Source: Wenzhouxiangella sp. XN201 (GTDB taxonomy: Bacteria > Pseudomonadota > Gammaproteobacteria > Xanthomonadales > Wenzhouxiangellaceae). From it: 64,000 nt of DNA. Below are positions 1 through 7,794 of this stretch, piece by piece. Within the stretch, counting starts at the first letter, position 1. The number at the start of each line of letters is the position of its first letter. The stretch spans positions 372,001-436,000 of the forward strand of contig NZ_JAAIVI010000020.1 in NCBI RefSeq assembly GCF_011008905.1. The letters are read 5' to 3'. Below the pieces are notes generated by a model. The model made no database searches, was not told where the DNA came from, and was given only the letters and a program-made list of their open reading frames with translations. The position numbers were made by a program, and so were the translations under genes.

Positions 1-1
1 C

Positions 2-76
2 ATGGGCCTGGGACTGCTGGCTTTCTCCGGCTACAGCGCGCTTCAAGCAGGCTTCCGGTCGATCAATCCGCCCTGA
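2..76 (+). CDS. C-terminal fragment of a protein truncated by the window edge (unknown)
   Basis: The reading frame running from the left edge to the TGA at 74-76 encodes a hydrophobic tail (about 24 residues, LGLLAFSGYSALQAG-like) that resembles the end of a membrane protein. The other two forward frames are also open here, so the frame choice rests only on its hydrophobic, protein-like composition. No family can be named from so short a piece. An internal ATG at position 2 is not taken as the start. Confidence 0.3.
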   Translation: MGLGLLAFSGYSALQAGFRSINPP

Positions 77-129
77 CTCACACCTTCGAACAATCTTCAT
101 CCTGACTTTCGTGGTTCTCTCCAGACCCC

Positions 130-309
130 TCAATAGTCGATGAGTACCAACACCACCACGACGGTCACCGGGATGATCAATGCCGCAATCGGGAAGGCCA
201 ATTTTTCGTATCCCGGGGGGAACCACCCAGTGGCGGCGAGTCCCGCTCCCAGGAGCACAAACGCGACCACGTAAGCAATGACAGTCCTGTGTTCTGGTTT
301 GAGTTTCAT
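130..309 (-). CDS. small two-helix membrane protein (hypothetical, 59 aa)
   Basis: A 59-residue frame starts MKLKPEHRTVIAY and ends in VLVLIDY. Residues about 9-27 and 38-56 are strongly hydrophobic with a short WFPPGYEK linker, so it looks like a two-pass inner-membrane protein. It is read away from the aminotransferase that starts at 359, so the 50 bp between them would hold both start regions. I do not recognise a family. The even hydrophobic segments and charged N-terminus make it more convincing than a random frame. Confidence 0.5.
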   Translation of the reverse strand: MKLKPEHRTVIAYVVAFVLLGAGLAATGWFPPGYEKLAFPIAALIIPVTVVVVLVLIDY

Positions 310-358
310 GGCGACAAATTCTACATTGGAGCCATCGAATCACTCCCATGGAGAGGAT

Positions 359-1507
359 ATGCCCAGATTCCCCGAGATCGCCGAGTCCGTGCAGGGCGTA
401 AAGGGCTCGGTCTATTCCGGACTCAAGAAAAAGCCCGCTTCCGGCCGGCCCCCGGTGCCGCTGCATGTCGGCGACACCTGGATGGAACCTGCAGACGGCT
501 GCCGCATGCAGGACCTAACGATCGACGACCATCCCGGCATGCACCGCTACTCGCCCGTGCCGGGCTATCCACAGTTGCGCGATCGCATCGCCGAAGTCCA
601 CGGCGAGCGCACTGGTATCGCCACCGAACGCAGCCAGGTCTTGGTCACTGGCGGCGCGACGGCCGGCCTGGCCGCGGTGGTCGGCGCCCTCGTATCGCCC
701 GGAGAGGAGGTGTTGTTGATCGCCCCTTACTGGCCGCTGATCGCTGGCAGCGTGCGCGCCTTCGGTGCCACGCCGGTGGACGTGCCCATGATGACCGAGG
801 TTGAGGCCGCCGAAGAAGCCGTCGCACGTCTCGAGCAGCACCGGAGCGACAAGACCGTAGCTGTCTACTGGAACACCCCGCACAACCCCACCGGCCGGCT
901 ACTGCCGCGCGACTGGCTCGAAGCGATGAGCAAGTGGGCGCGCAAGCACAATCTTTGGATTTTCTCCGACGATGTCTACGAGGACTACGTCTACAAAGGT
1001 GAACACGTCTACACCCGTTCGCTCTCGCCGGACAACACGATCTCCGTACACAGCTTCTCCAAGGCCTACGGCATGGCCGGCAACCGCTGCGGCTACCTGA
1101 CCGGCCCCAATGAGGCCATCGATGCGGTCAAGCGCATCATGACCAACATCAACTATTCGGCCTGCTCGGCCTCGCAACTGGCCGCCCTGAAAGCACTTGA
1201 CGGTGCGGCCGACGACTGGGTCGCGAATGCGCGTGAGAAATATGCCGAACTGGGCCGGCACGCCGCCATGGCCCTCAAGCTGCCAGAACCCAAGGGCAGT
1301 ACCTTCCTGTTCCCGGATGTTTCGCACGCCCTTGATGATCGAGGTCTGGACGGTTTTCTCGGCGACCTGGCCGAGGCCGGCGTACTGGTCGCCCCCGGTC
1401 CCAGTTTTGGCCCCTACCCCGAACACATCCGCCTCTGCTTCACCGCTGCACCGCCGGCAGAGATACGCCGCGGCGTCAAAATCCTGGCGTCGAAACTACA
1501 AAATTGA
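359..1507 (+). CDS. pyridoxal phosphate-dependent aminotransferase, class I/II
   Basis: This 382-residue fold-type I PLP enzyme transfers an amino group between an amino acid and a 2-oxo acid in the cytoplasm. Visible motifs are the N-terminal VTGGATAGL cofactor phosphate loop, NTPHNPTG around residues 172-178 (the Asn that contacts the PLP ring oxygen is in this motif), SDDVYEDY with the PLP pyridine-binding Asp near 203, and SFSKAYGMAGNRCGY, in which K235 is the Schiff-base lysine. The start at 359 is chosen over an upstream in-frame start at 278 because GGAGAGG lies just before it and the family N-terminus fits. Substrate is not evident; the family includes aspartate and aromatic aminotransferases. 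It has no operon partner. Confidence 0.9.
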   Translation: MPRFPEIAESVQGVKGSVYSGLKKKPASGRPPVPLHVGDTWMEPADGCRMQDLTIDDHPGMHRYSPVPGYPQLRDRIAEVHGERTGIATERSQVLVTGGATAGLAAVVGALVSPGEEVLLIAPYWPLIAGSVRAFGATPVDVPMMTEVEAAEEAVARLEQHRSDKTVAVYWNTPHNPTGRLLPRDWLEAMSKWARKHNLWIFSDDVYEDYVYKGEHVYTRSLSPDNTISVHSFSKAYGMAGNRCGYLTGPNEAIDAVKRIMTNINYSACSASQLAALKALDGAADDWVANAREKYAELGRHAAMALKLPEPKGSTFLFPDVSHALDDRGLDGFLGDLAEAGVLVAPGPSFGPYPEHIRLCFTAAPPAEIRRGVKILASKLQN

Positions 1508-1518
1508 GTTGATCTGTC

Positions 1519-1539
1519 ATCCCGGCCTTGTGCCGGGAT
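1519..1539. terminator. hairpin after the aminotransferase gene
   Basis: ATCCCGGC and GCCGGGAT form a perfect 8-bp inverted repeat around a 5-nt loop, 11 bp after the aminotransferase stop. There is no clear T-run, so this may be a short dispersed palindromic repeat as much as a terminator. A second palindrome, CCGGAG-CGAG-CTCCGG, lies at 1625-1640. Confidence 0.4.
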
Positions 1540-1750
1540 CTCGTATAGCAGCTTGGCACGGCCCTGCCAACGCCATGTACTTATAACGTCGGCGACCCTT
1601 CAAACCGATCGCTGAAAATCACTTCCGGAGCGAGCTCCGGTCCCAGATCTCGAGCGAGAAAATCCGCCCGCCCGCGCCGCTGTCCTGCGGGTTGCCTACA
1701 GTCCGCGCAGGAAACAGCTGCCCCGCTCAACTCAGGGATCCATGGGTCTT

Positions 1751-2245
1751 CTAGTAATTCAAACTGATCGTAAGATCCAAGTTTTCCCCATCGTAGGAAA
1801 AGCTCGCGTCCTCGAACGAGGGCGCGCTCATGGAGACCTTTGCCCCCGATGAGAAGCCATAGCCTTCCTCGGGGGCTCCCAGCCAGTTGGTGTCCATCTT
1901 GCCGTTCATGTTTTCATCATGAATGACGGCCAAGGCATACGTGCCGGGTTCTATATCCAGAAAGTCGCAGCGTCCCTTCGTGTCCTCGATTTTCATCATC
2001 ATGATGCGCGTCGCATGGCGGAGAAACTCAGTCGGGAAACCCTCTGGTGCATCGAAAAGTGCGCATGCTACGGTCCCGGTGCTGTTCTTGATATCCATAA
2101 TTTCCACGTGAATTCCCGAGCATGCTGACTGGCCAAGAGATAAGGAGGGGGTAATCGTAAGAGCGAATATCATAGACAAAGTGAAACACGGAACAGCGAC
2201 CGGGGTCCGGGGCGACCGGCGCCTTGTATCAGGCTGTACGCTCAT
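1751..2245 (-). CDS. DUF2141 family exported protein
   Basis: The protein (164 aa from this start) has the DUF2141 pattern: an extracytoplasmic beta-rich domain with CALFDAPEGFP, then DIEPGTYALAVIHDENMNGKMDTNWLG and a GYGFSSGA segment. Function is unknown; members are secreted or periplasmic. A signal-like hydrophobic stretch (MIFALTITPSLSLG) lies about 24 residues in, so an alternative start at 2173 would give a more typical signal peptide. Neither start has a clear Shine-Dalgarno. It overlaps the end of the DUF4112 gene by 17 bp, suggesting co-transcription of this minus-strand set. Confidence 0.75.
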   Translation of the reverse strand: MSVQPDTRRRSPRTPVAVPCFTLSMIFALTITPSLSLGQSACSGIHVEIMDIKNSTGTVACALFDAPEGFPTEFLRHATRIMMMKIEDTKGRCDFLDIEPGTYALAVIHDENMNGKMDTNWLGAPEEGYGFSSGAKVSMSAPSFEDASFSYDGENLDLTISLNY

Positions 2246-2633
2246 AATCAAAGCCCATGGTATCGGTATCAATATGACTTTCAACGTGTGTCATGATGAT
2301 ACGGACATTCTTGCTGTTTGCTTTAAACGCAACATCAAAGATATCTCCTAACAGGGGAATGAGTCCGACCAGCCAGTCGATAAAGATATTCCAGGCCATT
2401 CGCATCCGTTTACGTCCGGGAACGCCAGCCTGTTTGGCGAAACTGTATATGTAGCCTGATACCGCGACGGTTAAAGTATCTCCAATCACCGGAATCAGGC
2501 CGACAATGGAGTCCAAGCCGAAGTGAACATTTGTTCCGGGTATGGTAAAGGCCCTATCCATCAAGTCCGAGAGTTTCTGAAGTTTTATCAGCGTCTCACG
2601 ATTTATGGAATCTGGATTGTTTTTTGCAGGCAT
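2229..2633 (-). CDS. DUF4112 domain membrane protein
   Basis: This 134-residue protein shows the DUF4112 signature: LDSIVGLIPVIGDTLT followed by a second, similar WLVGLIPLLGDIFDVAFKAN motif. These two repeated hydrophobic, PxxGD-containing segments at about residues 40-65 and 85-105 suggest a paired membrane-associated structure. Function is unknown. It lies between the Pmp3-like gene (10 bp upstream) and DUF2141, all on the minus strand with little or no spacing, consistent with a small envelope-associated operon. Confidence 0.8.
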   Translation of the reverse strand: MPAKNNPDSINRETLIKLQKLSDLMDRAFTIPGTNVHFGLDSIVGLIPVIGDTLTVAVSGYIYSFAKQAGVPGRKRMRMAWNIFIDWLVGLIPLLGDIFDVAFKANSKNVRIIMTHVESHIDTDTMGFDYERTA

Positions 2634-2642
2634 GTTCCAGTT

Positions 2643-2834
2643 TCATCTGGAGGCGATGATATAAACCGCGTGAATAATGCCGGGTATAAATCCGAGCAAT
2701 GTAAGAATGATATTGATCCAGAAGTGCTTGCCCAGACCAACCTCGAGAAATACACCAAGGGGCGGTAGAATCACTGCTAATACGATTTTTAGTAGATCGC
2801 CCAGCATGCTGTCTTGAGTTCGTTCTAAAGGCAT
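2643..2834 (-). CDS. YqaE/Pmp3 family membrane protein (UPF0057)
   Basis: This 63-residue, two-helix protein has the Pmp3/YqaE pattern: KIVLAVILPPLGVFLEVGLGKHFWINIILTLLG followed by FIPGIIHAVYII. Family members are small plasma-membrane proteins linked to membrane potential and salt or cold stress in fungi and plants; the bacterial role is poorly defined. AAGGAG sits 7 nt before the ATG at 2834, which fixes the start. It is the first gene of the minus-strand set Pmp3-DUF4112-DUF2141. Confidence 0.88.
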   Translation of the reverse strand: MPLERTQDSMLGDLLKIVLAVILPPLGVFLEVGLGKHFWINIILTLLGFIPGIIHAVYIIASR

Positions 2835-3293
2835 ATTGTTCTCCTTGGGCAGGGCCTGGTGGGTGAGCCCCGCTGCTGCATAACATCAGAATTTCGTTGC
2901 ATTTGCACCAGGCATTCAGGCAGTTTCCGGCCGAGTTGATATTCAGCCGTCAGGAGCCGCAGGATCTGTGCGCTACCGCACTGACGATCCGTTCCGGAGT
3001 CTGGCAATCTGGCATTGGCTGCTCGCAAGGAGCATCCAGAACCACGCGCATTTATCCGCTCAGTCGGATGAACGCATCGTGACCGGGCTCCCTCACCCGA
3101 ATCGATCGAAGCACGTGGCGCCCGCACTCGTTTCTCCAAACGAGTGCGGGCAACCTTATTGATCCGGTGACTAAGCTAGAGCTTTCCGTATAAGAGCCTT
3201 TCCGGTATAGGTGGGTCGCAGGGGCTATGATTGTCCCGATTTGCGCCACTTCAGAGGCGTCAGTATTAGCGGTTGAGTCCAGGAGTAGCCAAA
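2835..3293. other. intergenic region without a recognisable gene
   Basis: About 460 bp separate the divergent Pmp3-like and DUF421 genes. I see short open frames on both strands but none with a family pattern or ribosome site. The only structured element is the 13-bp inverted repeat at 3121-3150. Confidence 0.5.
3121..3150. terminator. perfect 13-bp inverted repeat
   Basis: CCCGCACTCGTTT and AAACGAGTGCGGG are exact reverse complements around the loop CTCC. The stem is strong but the flank (CAACCTTATT) lacks a T-run, and no gene ends just before it on either strand. It could be a terminator remnant, an operator-like palindrome for the DUF421 gene downstream, or a mobile-element end. Confidence 0.4.
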
Positions 3294-3785
3294 ATGGAAA
3301 TGATTCAATATCTAATCGGAAGTGGTGAGGAGACCATTCTTTGGTGGCAAGCGGCAGTCCGGGCCACCATCGTGTTCTTTCTCGCGATCATCATGGTGCG
3401 TCTTGGGGGGAAGAGGATCTTTGGTAAGCACACCGCGTTTGACATCGTTCTAGGAATTGTTCTCGGCTCGATACTGGGCAGGACCATTACCGGGAATGCA
3501 CCATTCTTTGCCTCGATCATTGCCGCGTTTACCCTCGTGTTCCTTCACTGGTTGATGGCGGTGACTTCCTTCAGATGGGACTCTGTTGGTGACCTGGTGA
3601 AGGGAAACTTCCAAATCCTGGTAAAAGACGGCGAGATCCAATGGGAAAGCATGAAACGCAATCATATTTCTGAAAGAGACTTGCAAGAAGCAATCCGCCT
3701 GCTTGGAAATGGGGCCAGATTGGAAGAAATAAAGATGGCCCACTATGAGAGAAGTGGCGATATCTCCATTCAGATAAAGGATTAG
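3294..3785 (+). CDS. DUF421 (YetF-like) membrane protein
   Basis: This 163-residue protein has the DUF421 arrangement: an N-terminal membrane part with MVRLGGKRIFGKHTAFDIVLGIVLGSILGR, a second hydrophobic segment (FFASIIAAFTLVFLHWLM), and a small soluble C-terminal domain with QILVKDGEIQWESMKRNHISERDLQEAIR. Function is unknown in most bacteria; YetF-type proteins are membrane proteins of the spore-former literature. The ATG at 3294 follows AGGAG by 8 nt, better than the TTG at 3273. It is shorter than many members (about 220 aa), lacking part of the C-terminal tail. Confidence 0.85.
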   Translation: MEMIQYLIGSGEETILWWQAAVRATIVFFLAIIMVRLGGKRIFGKHTAFDIVLGIVLGSILGRTITGNAPFFASIIAAFTLVFLHWLMAVTSFRWDSVGDLVKGNFQILVKDGEIQWESMKRNHISERDLQEAIRLLGNGARLEEIKMAHYERSGDISIQIKD

Positions 3786-3856
3786 CCAGAGCCGAACCAA
3801 GAAGCCAGCTAGTCGGGTGGCTATCTGGGTTGGGAGGCTAGCTCAAGGGTGCGTCC

Positions 3857-4045
3857 TCAGAGCTGCTCGAAGCGGTCTGCGAACACCTGGTCGTCCGGCT
3901 CGGCGGACTCAACCGTAATCGTGCCCGACATGCCCGTGCCGCCTAGGCCACCGTGAAGTTCGCAGAAATAGCGGATCAGCTCGGCCGGTTCGTCGAAGGT
4001 CAGGGTGAACGACCACGCATTCCACCCATTGACGCCGATGGGGTT
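3857..4045 (-). pseudogene. truncated cupredoxin (plastocyanin/azurin-like) C-terminus
   Basis: In the minus-strand frame ending with TGA at 3857-3859 the translation reads NGWNAWSFTLTFDEPAELI, then RYFCELHGGLGGTGMSGTI and a DRFEQL tail. This is the typical end of a blue-copper-type domain, with Cys, His and Met ligands in the order C-x2-H-x7-M. No start codon or upstream half of the domain precedes it; beyond about 4045 the frame loses similarity and the MAPEG gene begins. It is therefore a 5'-deleted remnant of an exported copper protein. A sequencing frameshift is possible, but the missing first half could not be found in the other frames. Confidence 0.6.
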
Positions 4046-4138
4046 TCGCGCCCGTTGCGAAGTGCCCAGGCAGCATTCTCCAAGGAGAAGCGGTGCGCTT
4101 GTAGCCTGGTCCCGCTATCGACTCCGAGTGACGCTCGT

Positions 4139-4531
4139 TCAGCCGTGCAGGATTACCCAGGCGATCAGGACCATGGCCGCCCAGGCGACTGCGAATGCCA
4201 GGGTGCGGACCCAGGGTATTGCCGCGGTGTAGGCGACGGCGTGCACGACGCGTGCCCAGAAGTAGGTCATGGCCGCGGCCTCGGTCATGCCGTTGCCGGC
4301 ATCGAGCAGGTGGGCGGTCAGTATCAGTGCGGCGAAGACGACCAGGTTCTCGACCGCGTTGTAGTGCGCCTTCTTCAGCCGTTCGGCCCAGGGTGCCATT
4401 CTCAGTGGTTGTTCGGGATAGCCGACGGCGTCGGTGATCGGGTTGGCGGCGATCACGTTCAGGGTGTAGGGCACCCATAGGAATGCAGCAAGCAGTGCGC
4501 TCAGGGTCAGATAGTAGAGTTCCGTGGTCAT
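4139..4531 (-). CDS. MAPEG family membrane protein
   Basis: This 130-residue protein with four hydrophobic segments carries the MAPEG pattern: a first helix followed by a loop, then ERLKKAHYNAVENLVVFAALILTAHLL, in which ER/K-HxNxxEN is the glutathione-site motif, and YFWARVVHAVAYTAAIPWVRTLAF in the third and fourth helices. The family contains membrane glutathione transferases and relatives; bacterial members are mostly uncharacterised. It stands alone, next to the cupredoxin remnant. Confidence 0.9.
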   Translation of the reverse strand: MTTELYYLTLSALLAAFLWVPYTLNVIAANPITDAVGYPEQPLRMAPWAERLKKAHYNAVENLVVFAALILTAHLLDAGNGMTEAAAMTYFWARVVHAVAYTAAIPWVRTLAFAVAWAAMVLIAWVILHG

Positions 4532-4649
4532 GGCTTGGGTCCCTCTTGCTTGTTGGTTCTCAGGAGATTAGCACCATTGCCCTCGAAGCCGTATGTGCCG
4601 TGACGACCCTGCGCTCTATGTCACCGGCGCCAGGCTGTCGCGAACTCAT

Positions 4650-5393
4650 TCACTTGCCCCGTGAAGCCGGCCCGAAACCGGCTTCGAGCATGGCGCGATA
4701 CAGCGCCAGATTCCATTCGGCGCCCGAGATGCCCGTGTGTTGCAGCGGGTCCCTTGTTTCCGGAGACACATCGAAGTGCTCTGCAACTTCCGCATTGATC
4801 ATGGATGGACTTCCGGCACCAAAGGCCATGGACGGAAGATCGAGCGTGTAGTACGGGTAAAGATCGAGGAATTCGGTTTCCAGGCGCAGGAGCAGCGCAT
4901 TCAGGAAGCGCCGATCGAAACTGGCGTTGTAGGCGGTGAACAGGAACTGCCGGCTCGACGACACCTCCTTGTGAAATGCCACGAATCGACTTGCCGCAGT
5001 TTCGGGGGTCACTGCGTCCAGAGACTGCCACCGCTCCACCGAGAATCCGTTGATGCTCTTGGCGACGTCACTGACTCGTTCCGGGTGATCCGGCTGGATG
5101 CGGACGAAGAAGCGACTGATTTCATTGCCTTCCAGATCGGTATAGATCGCACCCAGGTCGATCACCTCGTGATGGTCCGGATCCAGGCCGGTGGTCTCGA
5201 CATCCACGATGGCCAGTCCCCAGCGTTCCGGAGTCTCGCGCAGTCCGGCCGGCTCAGCCAGTACCGACGGCATCGCCGCACACAGGCAAAGCACTGCCGC
5301 TAATCGAGGCAAGTTGCAGCAGAGGACGTCCGGCCTACCAGGCAATGCCGTAATCCTCGCCCTGATCGCTGGCTCCGCCCTGCATGGTGCCAT
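4650..5393 (-). CDS. exported DEDDh 3'-5' exonuclease-like protein with a changed catalytic residue
   Basis: The protein resembles DnaQ/RNase T-type exonucleases: ExoI motif VDVETTGLDPD (D64, E66 in the longest frame), ExoII TAYNASFDRRFL (D160), and a terminal ExoIII-like HTGISGAEW. In the DEDDh class the last motif is H-x4-D; here H219 is kept but the position five residues on is Gly224. Before the domain runs a hydrophobic LAAVLCLCAAMPSVLA segment that looks like a signal peptide, unusual for a nuclease of this fold. The start is uncertain: the longest frame begins at 5393, overlapping the ggt gene, while a TTG at 5312 would give a compact signal peptide; neither has a good ribosome site. 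Confidence 0.7.
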   Translation of the reverse strand: MAPCRAEPAIRARITALPGRPDVLCCNLPRLAAVLCLCAAMPSVLAEPAGLRETPERWGLAIVDVETTGLDPDHHEVIDLGAIYTDLEGNEISRFFVRIQPDHPERVSDVAKSINGFSVERWQSLDAVTPETAASRFVAFHKEVSSSRQFLFTAYNASFDRRFLNALLLRLETEFLDLYPYYTLDLPSMAFGAGSPSMINAEVAEHFDVSPETRDPLQHTGISGAEWNLALYRAMLEAGFGPASRGK

Positions 5394-7236
5394 TGTCCCA
5401 ATCGAACCAGATCGCCTGGGTCGGGTTGTAGACGCGTTCCACCACTTCGACGTCGTACCCCATCTTCGACAATGCTGCCCGGGTGTAAGGCGTAGTCATT
5501 TCCTTCGGAACCTCCAGCCGGCCGGGTTCGGCCTGATGGGCACCGAAACTGCTCTGCATCTGGTAACTCATGATGTTGCCCAGACCTTCGGCGGCCTGTT
5601 GCACGTTCATGTCCCACTCGACCATGCCGAGGAAGAATTGCAGCAGGTTCTGGTCCTGCGTGTCGCCGCCCTGCACCGAAAACGCCATCAGGGGCTTGCC
5701 GTCCTTGAGGGCCATCGAGGGGGTGAGCGTCACGCGCGGGCGCTTGCCGGGTGCAACGACGTTGTAGGGGTTGAGCGCCTCGTCGAGCACGAAGCTTTGC
5801 ATGCGCTGGCTCAGGCCGATGCCGGATTCACCCGCGATGAAGGCCGGTACCCAGCCCCCCGACGGAGTGATGGAAACGACCCAGCCGTCGGCATCGGCCG
5901 CCTGGATCGCGGTGGTGCCGGCGCGGAAGCCTTCCTCGAAGTCCATGAGATGCGCCTGCTGGAAGCCTTCCTCGCCTTCGGCTTCGGCGTCGGGCGGCAC
6001 GATCTGCCAGTTCTGGCGCAGTTCCTCGTACGGGTTGTCGCCGGCCTGGAACTGGTACGGATTGCCGGGCAGGTATTCGGTCAGGTTTTGGTCTTCGGGA
6101 ATCAGCTTGCGCCGTTCGGCCGCATAGTCCTTCGACAGCAGGCCCTCGATCGGCTCTTCGGGAGGGAAGTAAGGGTCGCCGTAGTAGAAATCGCGGTCGG
6201 CGAAGGCCAGGTTCATGGCCTGGTAGAGCGTGTGGATATAGCGCGCCGAGTTGTGACCCATCGCCTTGAGGTCGAATCCTTCCAGGATGTTGAGCGCCTG
6301 TAGCATCACCGGGCCCTGGGTCCAGGTCGTGAGCTTGTAGACGTCGATGCCGCGGTAGTCGGTGGTCACGGGCTCCTCGAGTTTGACCTCCCACTCGGCC
6401 AGATCTTCCAGGGTGAACAGGCCGCCAGCCTCGCGCGTAGCCGAGACGATCTCCTCGGCAATGTCGCCGGTGTAGAAACGATCGTAGGCGGCCTGGATGG
6501 CTTCCTTGCGGCTCTTGCCTTCGTCCAGCGCCTGTTGCTCTGCCTCGACCAGTTTCTTGAGGGTATTGGCAAGGTCTTCCTGGACGAAGACTTCGCCTTC
6601 GCGTGGCGCGGCCCGCTGGTCCGGATTTTCCGGGTCGTAGTGCGGCAGGAAGACTTCTCTGGAGGATGGCCACTGCTCGATCACTTCGCGCCGGCGCTCC
6701 ATGTTGTCTGCCTGCGCTTTTTCGATGGGATAGCCCTCGGCCATCTCGATGGCGGGGGCGAGGACCTCGGCCAGACTGAGCTTGCCGTATTCGGCGACCA
6801 TCACCATCAGGCTGCCGGGCGTGCCGGGGGTGACTGCAGCCAGCGGGCCGTACTCGGGCGGGTAGAGCATGCCCTGGTCGCGGAAGAACTCCGGCGTCGC
6901 CCCGGTCGGTGCCACGCCGACGCCGTTGACGCCGATGACTTCGCCGGTCTCGGGGTTGTAGATCAGTGCCTGGGTCTCGCCGCCCCAGCCGAGCGTGTCC
7001 CACATGGTGGCGGTAGCGGCGAGCATCGCCGCCGCGGCATCGACAGCGTTTCCGCCGCGCTCGAACATCTTCGCGCCGGCGGTCGCGCCCAGTGGCTTGC
7101 CGGTCACGGCCACCCAGTGCTTGCCGTGCAGGATGGGCTTGGCGGTGTTCTGAGCGAGCGCGGGTGCGATGGCCAGAACGGCTGTGATCAGTATGACCGC
7201 CAAGGCTCGAACGCGGAATGGTTTGCGGATTGACAT
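5335..7236 (-). CDS. ggt: gamma-glutamyltransferase / glutathione hydrolase
   Basis: This 633-residue periplasmic or secreted enzyme cleaves gamma-glutamyl bonds of glutathione and transfers the glutamyl group. A signal peptide (AVILITAVLAIAPALAQ) precedes the domain. Family landmarks are GGNAVDAAAAMLA, GVGVAPTGATPEFF, YGDPYFPP and the autocleavage site RAGTTAIQAADADG, where T441 should become the N-terminal nucleophile of the small subunit. The GGAG 9 nt before ATG 7236 and the signal peptide settle the start; the frame runs open far upstream (to 7944) only by chance. It is followed, with a possible overlap, by the exonuclease-like gene. Confidence 0.93.
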   Translation of the reverse strand: MSIRKPFRVRALAVILITAVLAIAPALAQNTAKPILHGKHWVAVTGKPLGATAGAKMFERGGNAVDAAAAMLAATATMWDTLGWGGETQALIYNPETGEVIGVNGVGVAPTGATPEFFRDQGMLYPPEYGPLAAVTPGTPGSLMVMVAEYGKLSLAEVLAPAIEMAEGYPIEKAQADNMERRREVIEQWPSSREVFLPHYDPENPDQRAAPREGEVFVQEDLANTLKKLVEAEQQALDEGKSRKEAIQAAYDRFYTGDIAEEIVSATREAGGLFTLEDLAEWEVKLEEPVTTDYRGIDVYKLTTWTQGPVMLQALNILEGFDLKAMGHNSARYIHTLYQAMNLAFADRDFYYGDPYFPPEEPIEGLLSKDYAAERRKLIPEDQNLTEYLPGNPYQFQAGDNPYEELRQNWQIVPPDAEAEGEEGFQQAHLMDFEEGFRAGTTAIQAADADGWVVSITPSGGWVPAFIAGESGIGLSQRMQSFVLDEALNPYNVVAPGKRPRVTLTPSMALKDGKPLMAFSVQGGDTQDQNLLQFFLGMVEWDMNVQQAAEGLGNIMSYQMQSSFGAHQAEPGRLEVPKEMTTPYTRAALSKMGYDVEVVERVYNPTQAIWFDWDNGTMQGGASDQGEDYGIAW

Positions 7237-7323
7237 CGTGTTTCTCCGGGGAGCGATGCGACCGATGATAGCAAGGCCCCGTGATCCACGTCGCCATCTG
7301 CCGATCATGGTAGTTTTGTTGCC

Positions 7324-7680
7324 ATGCAGATGATCGCAAAGTTTGCCTCGCGCTCGGAGGCTGAGGAACGTGCCGCGTTTCTGCGGTCGCGCGGCATTGC
7401 CACGCATGTCTCCGACATGACCTCGCTCAGGCTCAACCTGGCTCACCAGGGCCAGTTCCGGGCCGCGCTTTGGGCCGTGCTGCCCGAGCAGGCCGAAGAC
7501 GCTGTCGCGCTGCTGGAAGATCCCGAGCATGCCGCCGAAACAGCGCTGAACGAGCACGAATTTCAGCGGCTTGAATCCGAAGGTGCCGAAGCGGCGCGAC
7601 GAGCGATGATCCGCTGGATGTTGATCACCGTGGTGGTGCTTGCCGGCCTGGCGGCCCTGGTCGTCGGCCTGGAGGGCTGA
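7324..7680 (+). CDS. DUF2007-like signal-transducing small protein with C-terminal membrane helix
   Basis: The first 75 residues follow the DUF2007 pattern (an ACT/GlnB-like small fold): AKFASRSEAEERAAFLRSRGIATHVSD then FRAALWAVLPEQAEDAVALLED. A single hydrophobic helix (MLITVVVLAGLAALVVGL) ends the protein. The role is unknown, and the family name 'signal transducing' is itself only predicted. It is divergent from ggt, with 87 bp between the two starts. Confidence 0.7.
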   Translation: MQMIAKFASRSEAEERAAFLRSRGIATHVSDMTSLRLNLAHQGQFRAALWAVLPEQAEDAVALLEDPEHAAETALNEHEFQRLESEGAEAARRAMIRWMLITVVVLAGLAALVVGLEG

Positions 7681-7723
7681 GTCCTTGCCCGAAGGTCCGA
7701 GATGCGCGGGGTGATTCGCCGAC

Positions 7724-7752
7724 TTGCCGCGCCCGGATGCCTCCAGTAAAGT
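7724..7752 (+). promoter_or_regulatory. candidate sigma-70 promoter for the kinase-like gene
   Basis: TTGCCG (7724-7729) and TAAAGT (7747-7752) are separated by 17 bp, placing transcription start near 7759, about 35 bp before the TTG at 7795. A three-codon frame ATG-ACG-CCA-TAA lies at 7775-7786 inside the leader. Confidence 0.4.
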
Positions 7753-7794
7753 GCTTCGGGCTGATTCCGGTCTCATGACGCCATAAGAAACCCC

